Source of the DNA: CALARM01 sp964431735
GTDB taxonomy: Bacteria > Vulcanimicrobiota > SpSt-956 > JAKJGF01
Assembly: GCA_964431735.1 (NCBI GenBank)
Contig: CAYSLJ010000249.1
Location: 1-7,075, forward strand
Reading direction: 5' to 3'
Length of the DNA: 7,075 nucleotides
Part shown: in pieces, positions 1 through 7,055 of the stretch
Layout of the letters: each line of letters opens with the position of its first letter
Numbering within the stretch: position 1 is the first letter of the stretch
Position numbers and translations under genes: made by a program
The notes under the pieces: model-generated
Seen by the model: the letters and a program-made list of their open reading frames with translations, nothing else
Database searches by the model: none
What the model was told of the DNA's origin: nothing

Positions 1-3000
1 CTAGAAGAACTTCTTCCTGACTATATGATTCCGTCAGTATTTATGGAAATGAAGGCTCTGCCTCTGTCTCCCGGCGGAAAGATTGACCGTAAATCCCTTC
101 CTGCTCCCACTCAGGATATAATACTTGCCCAGAGAGAAAAACCTGCTGAATATATAGAGCCTGAAAGTGAGGAAGAAAAAGACATATGCGGGATTATCGC
201 AAAAATTCTGAATATGGAAAAAATAAGCATTGCAGACGATCTGTTTGACCTGGGAGTTCACTCTCTTATGGCAGCACAGATAGCATCGGAAATAAGAAAT
301 AAATTTTCAAGAAAGATAGAACTTAAAGACATATTCGAACACCGTACAATTCAACATCTGGCAGAGTTCATTTCTAAAAAAACCGGCAGTGAAAATATTA
401 TATCCATACCGAAACTTACTCACAGAAAAAATATCCCTCTCTCATTCCAGCAGGAACAGATATGGTTTTTAAGTAAACTTGTACCAAATAACAGAGCCTA
501 TAATTTCCAGTTTGCCATAAGATTTAAAGGGGCACTGGATAAAGATATTTTAACAAAATCTCTGAATGAAATCATAAGAAGACATGAAATACTCAGAACA
601 ACCTTCTGTGAAGGTATAAAAGGTCCGGTACAGATTGTACATGCCCCGTGGAAAGCTGTTATTCCAGAAATAGATTTAAGGAGTTTTCCCTGTGATAAAA
701 GAGAAGAGGAAGCAAATAAACTCATAGAAGAAGAACTGGCACAGCCCTTTGATTTCGGAAGACTTCCTCTGGTAAAATGGAGGATTTATCGGCTGGAAGA
801 TGATGATTGCATATTCTTCCATATGGAACATCATTTTCTCCATGACGGATGGGAAGTTGCTATTTTCTTAAAGGAACTTATGGCACTCTACACTTCTTTT
901 AAAGAAGGTAATATCTCTCCCCTTGAAGAACTGCCTGTTCAATATGCAGATTATGCATTCTGGCAGCGTAATTATCTTTCAGGAGATCGTCTGGAAGAAA
1001 AACTTGGCTACTGGGTAAATAAAATAAGAGATTATCCTCATATTTTAAATCTCCATGCAGATCATCCACGCCCCCCTGTTCAGACTTTTAACGGAGCAGC
1101 AATAAGACTGGATATGGACAGAAGTTTATATCATTCCCTGAGAGAATTCAGTAAAGCCAATAAGGTTACTCTTTTTAATACCATGTATTCCGCTTTTGCC
1201 GTCCTTGTTTCAAAATACAGCAGACAGACAAAATTTCTCATAGGTACAGGTTTTGCCAACCGTACCTTTAAGGAAACAGAAAATCTGATGGGTATGTTTG
1301 TAAATACTGTCCTCCTTTATTCAGATCTGACAGATAACCCGTCATTTAAAGAGCTTTTAAGCACAACAAAGGAATGTATGATTTATGATTCCATGCATTA
1401 TGATATTCCTTTTATGCATATTGTAGAAAGGCTTAAAGCAGGGAATGTTCAGGGACGAAATCCTCTGTTCCAGGTTCTCTTCGCTTTTCATGACAGTGCC
1501 GTTCCGCTTCTGAATTTTTCAGGCATTCATGGAAAGATTATAGAGAAACACAATGCCACATCCAAAACAGATATAAATGTAATATGCATACCGAAGGCAG
1601 AACAGCATGTATCTGTCAGAGATGCCAATCTTGAAGAAGAAGATATAACCATTTTATGGGAATATAACAGTGATCTTTTTGACAGAGAAACAATGCAGGG
1701 AATGCTGGAGCACTATCTTGCTCTGCTGGAACTGGTTATAAAATTCCCTGAGAAGAAGGTTCAGCATATAGATATACTGATAGAGAAAGAAAAAGTACTG
1801 TACAGTTTTAATGATAACGCTATAGATTACGACAGGAACAAAACAGTAAATGAACTATTTGAAGATCAGGTCAGGATAAGAGAGGATAAGATTGCTCTTG
1901 TTCACAACGAAAGAAAACTTTCCTATGGTGAATTAAATAGAGAGGCCAACAGACTGGCAAACAGACTGAAGGATTTGTATAAGAATTCCCTTTCAAGAGA
2001 ACTGCTGCCGGGTACACCCATTGGTATATGTGTGGAAAGAAGTATTGAAATGATGACAGGGATAATAGCCATTCTGAAAGCCGGAGGTTCCTATGTACCT
2101 CTTCCTCCGAACTATCCTGAAAATCGCCTGAGATTTATTATGGATAATTCTGATATAAAAATTATCCTTACACAGGACAAAATTAAGGGAGAATTACCTG
2201 TTCTCTCGGAAGAAAGAAGAATAGTTATTTCTCTTGATGGAGAGGCAAATGATAAATATGATGTCTCTGATGAAAATTCCTGTAACAGACCGGAAGATAT
2301 TGCTTATATCATGTATACGTCAGGCTCAACGGGAAATCCCAAAGGAGTATCCATATCTCATGGTGCTATAAATAATTTTATTGCATCTATTAAAGCCGAT
2401 GTAATTACAGAAAACGATATTATTTCTCAATGTGCCAACTATGCCTTTGATGCTTCCACCTATGAATTCTGGGGTGCCTTACTATCAGGGGCAACACTTG
2501 TCATTATAGATAGCAATAAAGTTGAGAATCTGGATATACTGAAAAAGGAAATAACTGATAATAATATCACATCGGCTTTCTTTACCACAGCTTTATTTAA
2601 TGCCATTGTGGATTGTGATACGGAGATACTCACTCCTCTAAGATCGGTATTATTCGGAGGAGAAGCTGTAAATATAAGTTGTGTAAAGAAATTACTTCAG
2701 GTAAAACCGCAGACTCTGAATGTCTTTCACTGTTATGGACCAACAGAATGCACCTGTTTCAGCACTTACTGTCTTATTACGGATAAATATAATGAAAAAG
2801 ATGCCATACCCATAGGAAAACCTCTTCACAACTATACGGCCTATGTAGTGGATGAAAAAATGAATCCTGTACCTGTGGGAGTTCCGGGGGAACTTTATAT
2901 AGGAGGAGACTCTATTGCAAAAGGCTACTTGAACAGACCTGAACTTACGGCAGAAAGGTTCATAGAAAATCCCTTTGTAACAGATAAAGAAAAAGGCAGA

Positions 3001-4815
3001 AATACCCGTCTTTATAAAACAGGCGATCTGGTCAGGTGGTTGCCTGATGGGAATATTGAATTTCTCGGAAGGACTGACTTTCAGGTAAAAATCCGTGGTT
3101 TTAGAATTGAACCGGAGGAAATTGAATCTGTAATACTGAAACATGACCGGGTAAAACAGTGTGCAGTAATTCCATGGGAACAATATCTTGTAGCCTACGT
3201 GGTTCCCAGAGATAATGCCATATCACAGGAAGAGCTAAAAGCCTTCCTCGGTCGTCACCTTCCTGAATTCATGATTCCCAGGGCCTTTATACAAATAGAA
3301 GCCTTTAAACTGAATAACAATTTTAAAATAGACAGAACCAAACTCCCTCCACCGAAAATGGAAGATATAATATCTTCAAAGAGAGAATATGTTTCGCCTG
3401 GCACACCCACAGAAGAAGCACTGGCGGAGATATGGAAAGAGCTTTTAAAACTGGATAAAATAAGTATTAATGACAATTTTTTTGAAATAGGCGGTAATTC
3501 CATTCTTACAGTGAGAATGCTTTCAAGTATAAAGAGAAAACTCGGGGCAGAAGTAAATATATCACAGATGTTTTCTATGCCAACTGTTGCCTATCTGGCA
3601 GCATATATAGACGGCACAGGCATAACATCGGGAATGGTTGAAGACAATCTGAGTATTGCTCTGAGCGATTCACAGATAGAAATAAAAACTGACTATACAT
3701 TACCGGGTAATTACAGGGAACCTTCTGCTGTTCTTTTAACAGGTATTACAGGTTTCCTGGGCATTTATCTCCTGGACAGTCTCTTTTCCGAAACAAAAGC
3801 GGATATTTACTGTCTTGTAAGGGGACACAGTAATGATGATATTCTGGAACGATTTAATAAAGCCATTGCATTTTACAGAAAAGGCCATTTAAGCAATAAT
3901 CCAAGAATAAAACTGATCAGAGGTGATATGGGAAAAAAGAGACTGGGCCTTGAGCCGGAAATTATAGAAAAGCTCCAAAACGACCTGGACAGTATTTATC
4001 ATTGTGGCGCCTATGTTCATCATATGTATGATTACAATATGCTGAAAAATATCAACATAAATGGTGTAATAGAACTGTTAAATATAGGCAGAGCGGGAAA
4101 GAAAAAAACCTTCAATTTCATTTCCACACTTGGTTCTGCAAGTATAAGAGACAGAGAAGGCAGACTGGTTGAAGTAGATCCCGGTGATATGCCTGTATCT
4201 ACCAACGGCTATAATATGGGTAAATGGGTCATTGAAAAAATACTGAAAAAAGCCTCTTTAAACGGTATGGAGAGTAATATTTTCAGACCGGGGAACATTA
4301 CTGGAGATGCTATAAATGGCATATGTCCTCCGGAAAAAAATCACAGTCTACTACTTTTAAAAGGATGTATACAGATGACAGCAGCTCCTGACTGGAAAAG
4401 GACTATTGAAATGACTCCTGCCGACACATTGAGTGAAGCAATAGTTAAACTTTCACTTAATTCAGGCGGGTTTAATATTTATAATATGAACAATCCTCTT
4501 GAACTTTCCTGGCATGATTATATCACTATGATTAAAGAAAACGGATTCGATATAAACCTTGTACCTATGAATATCTGGAAGGAAAAATATCTTATAATGA
4601 TTGATGAAAGAAATGCCATGTTCCCTGTAAAAGAATTTTATCTCAAAGAAAGAAAAGATATAGTATCCCGTGAATGGAAGAGTTTTTCCCGGTGGAATTC
4701 TCATGAGGTTCAGGTAAAATTAAAGGAATATGGCATTCACTATCTGAGTAATTATAATGATTATATAAAACTAATCACCGGATATCTTCTTGAAACAGGG
4801 TTTTTGAAAATATAG
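1..4815 (+). CDS. Nonribosomal peptide synthetase, 3' part (A-tail)-T-C-A-T-reductase; 5' end outside window
   Basis: The reading frame is open from base 1, and the visible 1604 residues are the C-terminal part of a cytosolic peptide-assembly enzyme. Residue numbers count from base 1. The end of an adenylation domain (A9 near 4-14, A10 GGKIDR with Lys27) is followed by carrier protein 1 (LGVHSL, pantetheine Ser88). A condensation domain follows (about 140-575; LSFQQEQIWFL, RHEILRTTF, catalytic HHFLHDG with His278, YADYAFWQ). Adenylation domain 2 spans about 612-1115 (A3 YTSGSTGNPKG at 772, A4 FDAST at 816, A5 YGPTE at 912, A7 YKTGD at 1005, A8 near 1030, A10 Lys1109). Carrier protein 2 has IGGNSI with Ser1167. 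A terminal thioester reductase spans about 1240-1604, with GITGFLG at 1248, Arg1274, Thr1376, Tyr1404 and Lys1408. By family knowledge it reduces the bound peptidyl thioester with NADPH, giving an aldehyde or alcohol. The condensation motifs look LCL-type and no epimerase is visible. No promoter or start codon is in the window. Codon use matches typA, so there is no sign of recent transfer. Confidence 0.97.
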   Translation, partial: LEELLPDYMIPSVFMEMKALPLSPGGKIDRKSLPAPTQDIILAQREKPAEYIEPESEEEKDICGIIAKILNMEKISIADDLFDLGVHSLMAAQIASEIRNKFSRKIELKDIFEHRTIQHLAEFISKKTGSENIISIPKLTHRKNIPLSFQQEQIWFLSKLVPNNRAYNFQFAIRFKGALDKDILTKSLNEIIRRHEILRTTFCEGIKGPVQIVHAPWKAVIPEIDLRSFPCDKREEEANKLIEEELAQPFDFGRLPLVKWRIYRLEDDDCIFFHMEHHFLHDGWEVAIFLKELMALYTSFKEGNISPLEELPVQYADYAFWQRNYLSGDRLEEKLGYWVNKIRDYPHILNLHADHPRPPVQTFNGAAIRLDMDRSLYHSLREFSKANKVTLFNTMYSAFAVLVSKYSRQTKFLIGTGFANRTFKETENLMGMFVNTVLLYSDLTDNPSFKELLSTTKECMIYDSMHYDIPFMHIVERLKAGNVQGRNPLFQVLFAFHDSAVPLLNFSGIHGKIIEKHNATSKTDINVICIPKAEQHVSVRDANLEEEDITILWEYNSDLFDRETMQGMLEHYLALLELVIKFPEKKVQHIDILIEKEKVLYSFNDNAIDYDRNKTVNELFEDQVRIREDKIALVHNERKLSYGELNREANRLANRLKDLYKNSLSRELLPGTPIGICVERSIEMMTGIIAILKAGGSYVPLPPNYPENRLRFIMDNSDIKIILTQDKIKGELPVLSEERRIVISLDGEANDKYDVSDENSCNRPEDIAYIMYTSGSTGNPKGVSISHGAINNFIASIKADVITENDIISQCANYAFDASTYEFWGALLSGATLVIIDSNKVENLDILKKEITDNNITSAFFTTALFNAIVDCDTEILTPLRSVLFGGEAVNISCVKKLLQVKPQTLNVFHCYGPTECTCFSTYCLITDKYNEKDAIPIGKPLHNYTAYVVDEKMNPVPVGVPGELYIGGDSIAKGYLNRPELTAERFIENPFVTDKEKGRNTRLYKTGDLVRWLPDGNIEFLGRTDFQVKIRGFRIEPEEIESVILKHDRVKQCAVIPWEQYLVAYVVPRDNAISQEELKAFLGRHLPEFMIPRAFIQIEAFKLNNNFKIDRTKLPPPKMEDIISSKREYVSPGTPTEEALAEIWKELLKLDKISINDNFFEIGGNSILTVRMLSSIKRKLGAEVNISQMFSMPTVAYLAAYIDGTGITSGMVEDNLSIALSDSQIEIKTDYTLPGNYREPSAVLLTGITGFLGIYLLDSLFSETKADIYCLVRGHSNDDILERFNKAIAFYRKGHLSNNPRIKLIRGDMGKKRLGLEPEIIEKLQNDLDSIYHCGAYVHHMYDYNMLKNININGVIELLNIGRAGKKKTFNFISTLGSASIRDREGRLVEVDPGDMPVSTNGYNMGKWVIEKILKKASLNGMESNIFRPGNITGDAINGICPPEKNHSLLLLKGCIQMTAAPDWKRTIEMTPADTLSEAIVKLSLNSGGFNIYNMNNPLELSWHDYITMIKENGFDINLVPMNIWKEKYLIMIDERNAMFPVKEFYLKERKDIVSREWKSFSRWNSHEVQVKLKEYGIHYLSNYNDYIKLITGYLLETGFLKI

Positions 4816-4818
4816 AAA

Positions 4819-4880
4819 GGGAGTGACCTACTGACGTGAGCATAAGTATGTAATAAAGGTGTTACTCCCGTTACGCGTCA
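4819..4880 (+). other. Candidate structured RNA (possible H-type pseudoknot) just after the NRPS stop
   Basis: Three bases after the stop codon, GGGAGTGAC (4819-4827) pairs with GTTACTCCC (4861-4869): 9 bp with one G-U. Within its loop, TGACGTG (4832-4838) pairs with CGCGTCA (4874-4880) outside the stem: 7 bp with one U-G. The two helices cross, so they form either an H-type pseudoknot or two competing hairpins. A further alternative is GTGAC (4823-4827) with GTCAC (4877-4881). No U-run follows, so it is not a standard terminator. It may protect the long mRNA's 3' end, or be a remnant of something else. The pairing is seen directly; function is unknown and I recognise no named RNA class. Confidence 0.4.
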
Positions 4881-4897
4881 CGATTTAATATATTTGA

Positions 4898-4930
4898 GAC
4901 AGTTATTTAATTGTCATTCTTAATTAATTT
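4898..4930 (+). terminator. Weak terminator-like hairpin after the NRPS gene
   Basis: GACAGTT (4898-4904), an ATTT loop, then AATTGTC (4909-4915) make a 7-bp stem with one G-U pair. It is followed by a T-rich but interrupted stretch to about 4930. The stem is AT-rich and the tail broken, so termination would be inefficient. It is the best rho-independent candidate between the NRPS stop and the typA promoter, possibly acting together with the structure at 4819-4880. Confidence 0.3.
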
Positions 4931-4933
4931 TCA

Positions 4934-4945
4934 TTTACATGTAAA
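4934..4945. promoter_or_regulatory. 12-bp perfect palindrome, possible regulator binding site
   Basis: TTTACATGTAAA is a perfect palindrome with no spacer, 53 bases upstream of the proposed typA -35 box. A dimeric regulator could bind here. AT-rich palindromes also arise by chance and no second copy is visible in the window, so the call is tentative. Confidence 0.22.
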
Positions 4946-4998
4946 ATCACCTGTTATTTTAAAACGCAATCATTTTATAAAAAATGTTATAAATCCCC

Positions 4999-5027
4999 TT
5001 GACATATTATGGAAAATATATTATTCT
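4999..5027 (+). promoter_or_regulatory. Sigma-A-type promoter of typA
   Basis: A perfect TTGACA -35 box (4999-5004) is followed by a 17-base spacer and TATTCT (5022-5027; four of six consensus matches). Transcription would begin near 5034, leaving a leader of about 37 bases. The DNA just upstream (4971-4998) is very AT-rich, with two TTATAA copies (4975-4980 and 4987-4992) and a CATTTT/AAAATG inverted repeat (4971-4986), which could act as an UP-like element. This promoter makes typA independent of NRPS transcription. Confidence 0.65.
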
Positions 5028-5029
5028 GC

Positions 5030-5043
5030 CTATCTTACGATAG
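5030..5043 (+). promoter_or_regulatory. Small dyad overlapping the predicted typA transcription start
   Basis: CTATC (5030-5034), a TTAC spacer and GATAG (5039-5043) form a perfect 5-bp inverted repeat over the predicted +1 site. It could be a short operator or a weak hairpin at the very 5' end of the mRNA. It is short enough to be chance. Confidence 0.2.
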
Positions 5044-5054
5044 ATATTTTTTAT

Positions 5055-5061
5055 AAAGGGA
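5055..5061 (+). promoter_or_regulatory. Ribosome binding site that decides the typA start
   Basis: AAAGGGA lies nine bases before the ATG at 5071, normal spacing for a Shine-Dalgarno site. The in-frame TTG at 5062 abuts the site directly and would have no spacer. The ATG at 5071 is therefore the likely start and the TTG-initiated version three residues longer is not. Confidence 0.75.
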
Positions 5062-5070
5062 TTGATAATT

Positions 5071-6876
5071 ATGGATAAATCATTAAACATACGTAATGTT
5101 GCTATTATTGCTCATGTAGATCATGGTAAAACCACACTTGTAGATGCTCTTCTCAGACAGAGCGGCACTTTCAGAGCCAATGAACTGGTACCGGAAAGGG
5201 TTATGGATTCTATGGATCTCGAAAGAGAAAGAGGTATTACAATTGCATCAAAAAACTGTTCTCTCGAATGGGAAGGACTTACCATAAATATAGTTGATAC
5301 TCCGGGCCATGCAGATTTCGGCGGTGAAGTGGAACGTATCATATCTATGGTTGACGGTGCACTGCTCATTGTAGATGCTGCAGAAGGCCCTCTTCCTCAG
5401 ACCAGATTTGTTGTAAAAAAAGCTCTGGAAGCAAATCTTCCTCTCGTAGTGGTTATAAATAAAATAGACAGAAAAGATGCAAGAACAAGAGAAACAGAAG
5501 AAGAAGTGTTCAATCTTTTCCTCGAATGCGGAGCAGAATTAGACTATATAGACAGTCCCGTCATCTATGCTGTTGCAAGAGACGGTGTGGCAACATTAAA
5601 TCTTGATGAAAAACCCCTTGATATGCTACCTGTTTTTGAAGCTATCCGTGATTATATACCTGCCCCCGAGGTAGAAATAGAACAACCTCTGAGCATGATT
5701 GTGGCAAACCTGGGTTACTCAGATTATATGGGCCGCCTGGCCATAGGGAGAATGAAATCAGGCAGCGTCAGAGTAAATGACAGTGTACTTATTGCAGGTG
5801 AAAATGAGCATTACAGAGCAAAAATATCCAGAATTTACGGCTATCACGGACTTAAAATGATAGAACTTCCCGAAGCTACAGCAGGTCATATTGTTGCCCT
5901 ATCCGGCATATCGGAAATCAAAATAGGTGATACCATTACATCTATTGAAACACCTGTTATACAACCCCGTATTTACGTAGAAGAACCTACGGTAAATATG
6001 GTCTTTTCTGCCAATACATCCCCTTTTGCCGGAAAAGAAGGGAAATATGTTACAGGAAGCAAATTGAGAGAAAGACTCATAAAAGAAGGCAGGCAAAATG
6101 TATCTTTACATATTGAAGAAGGCTATACTCCAGACGAGTTTATAGTCTCAGGAAGAGGAGAATTACAGCTTGCCATTCTCATTGAAACCATGCGCAGAGA
6201 AGGTTATGAAATGCAGGTAGGCCGTCCGAAAGTCATAGAAAGAACTCTGAACGGAGTATTATGTGAACCTTATGAGCATCTTGTAATTGATATACCTCAG
6301 GATTATGTCGGTGCCGTAACAAAACTTCTGGGACAGAGAAAAGGAATCTTTGCCAATATGGCAGGATACGGCACAGACAGAATAAGACTTGAATTCCGTA
6401 TTCCTTCAAGAGGGCTTATAGGTATTCGTTCTACATTCCTTACCATTACAAGAGGCACAGGGATTATGCATTCTGTATTTGACGGTTATGAGCCAATGGC
6501 AGGGACGATTTCATCAAGAACAAACGGAGCTCTCGTGGCAGACAGAAATGGATTTGCCACAGCCTATTCCATAGAAAATCTCGAGCCCAGAGGGCATCTA
6601 TTTGTACAGCCGGGAACAGAGGTTTACTGCGGTATGATTGTAGGAGAACATACAAAGGAAAATGATCTGAATGTAAATATTGTAAAACCTAAAAAACTCA
6701 CAAATATGCGTTCTTCTACCTGTGATGATACTGTTGTACTCGCCACCCCCGTAATACATACGCTGGAAAGTGCCATGGAATGGGTAAAAGATAATGAAGC
6801 TATTGAAGTAACACCGAAATCTATAAGACTCAGAAGACTTTATTCGGGGATTATTAAAACAAAGAAAATAGCATAA
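5071..6876 (+). CDS. typA: Translational GTPase TypA/BipA
   Basis: This 601-residue protein is full length for the TypA/BipA family, cytosolic ribosome-binding GTPases related to EF-G that help 50S assembly and stress or low-temperature growth. The GTPase domain (about 1-200) shows G1 AHVDHGKT (14-21), G2 RGITI (54-58), G3 DTPGH (76-80) and G4 NKID (130-133). The expected G5 SAK/SAL is replaced by VAR (168-170). A beta-barrel domain II (about 205-290), EF-G-like domains III and V (about 310-475) and the BipA-specific C-terminal domain follow, ending with the family signature EVTPKSIRLRR. It starts at ATG 5071 behind AAAGGGA. It has its own promoter (4999-5027) and terminator (6886-6935), so it is monocistronic and functionally unrelated to the NRPS upstream. 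Codon use is like that of the NRPS. Confidence 0.97.
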   Translation: MDKSLNIRNVAIIAHVDHGKTTLVDALLRQSGTFRANELVPERVMDSMDLERERGITIASKNCSLEWEGLTINIVDTPGHADFGGEVERIISMVDGALLIVDAAEGPLPQTRFVVKKALEANLPLVVVINKIDRKDARTRETEEEVFNLFLECGAELDYIDSPVIYAVARDGVATLNLDEKPLDMLPVFEAIRDYIPAPEVEIEQPLSMIVANLGYSDYMGRLAIGRMKSGSVRVNDSVLIAGENEHYRAKISRIYGYHGLKMIELPEATAGHIVALSGISEIKIGDTITSIETPVIQPRIYVEEPTVNMVFSANTSPFAGKEGKYVTGSKLRERLIKEGRQNVSLHIEEGYTPDEFIVSGRGELQLAILIETMRREGYEMQVGRPKVIERTLNGVLCEPYEHLVIDIPQDYVGAVTKLLGQRKGIFANMAGYGTDRIRLEFRIPSRGLIGIRSTFLTITRGTGIMHSVFDGYEPMAGTISSRTNGALVADRNGFATAYSIENLEPRGHLFVQPGTEVYCGMIVGEHTKENDLNVNIVKPKKLTNMRSSTCDDTVVLATPVIHTLESAMEWVKDNEAIEVTPKSIRLRRLYSGIIKTKKIA

Positions 6877-6885
6877 GAGCATGAT

Positions 6886-6935
6886 AAAAGATCGCCTGAA
6901 GAGAGCGTTTTTACTATCCAGGCGATTTCTTTATT
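6886..6935 (+). terminator. Rho-independent terminator of typA
   Basis: ATCGCCTG (6891-6898) pairs perfectly with CAGGCGAT (6919-6926). The stem extends outward by G-U and A-U pairs (6889-6890 with 6927-6928). The loop is about 20 bases and the T-rich run TTCTTTATTCTT follows the stem. It sits ten bases after the typA stop codon. The A-run on the left side (AAAA at 6886-6889) gives at most a weak reverse terminator. Confidence 0.85.
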
Positions 6936-6974
6936 CTTCACACTTCACTTTTCTCCTATAAATTCATAATTAAT

Positions 6975-7020
6975 AAGTGAATAGTGAGTAAAAATATCCT
7001 ATTCTACTCACCACTCACTT
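6975..7020. repeat. Imperfect 19-bp inverted repeat between typA and the right-edge leader
   Basis: The left arm 6975-6993 (AAGTGAATAGTGAGTAAAA) faces the right arm 7002-7020 around an 8-base loop. Sixteen of 19 positions pair on the + strand; the three others are all A against C, which become G-U pairs in a - strand transcript, giving an uninterrupted stem. TTCACTT at 6944-6950 can also pair with AAGTGAA at 6975-6981. No clear T-run follows on either strand. It could be a small dispersed intergenic repeat (MITE-like) or a decayed terminator; no other copy lies in the window. Confidence 0.55.
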
Positions 7021-7055
7021 AGAACCTATCCGAAAAGTAATATTTATTCTATACC

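Noticed and set aside
2692..3183. 163-codon open frame on the - strand inside the NRPS
   Set aside because: It lies antisense to the conserved A5-A8 motifs, has no recognisable domain and no ribosome binding site; it is a shadow of the NRPS.
4813..4839. UAG stop followed three bases later by a stem, resembling a readthrough or recoding signal
   Set aside because: Reading through would add only seven codons before an in-frame TGA at 4837, so no meaningful extended protein results.
4831..4840. CTGACGTGAG resembling a hammerhead ribozyme core
   Set aside because: The invariant A after CUGANG is a U here, and no matching GAAA strand or cleavage-site arrangement is present.
4894..4926. TTGAGA with downstream TAATTA as a second promoter for typA
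   Set aside because: The spacing is 21 bases, too long for a sigma-A promoter, and the TTGACA promoter at 4999 is far better.
5062..5070. TTG start for typA, giving 604 residues
   Set aside because: It touches the Shine-Dalgarno site with no spacer, whereas the ATG at 5071 has ideal spacing and gives the usual family N-terminus.
6598..6882. 94-codon open frame on the - strand over the typA end
   Set aside because: It is antisense to the conserved TypA C-terminal domain, rich in Phe/Tyr/Ile as expected for a shadow, and has no family resemblance.
6935..6960. AGGAGA-like site followed by GTG on the - strand
   Set aside because: The frame stops after five codons, so no gene is supported.
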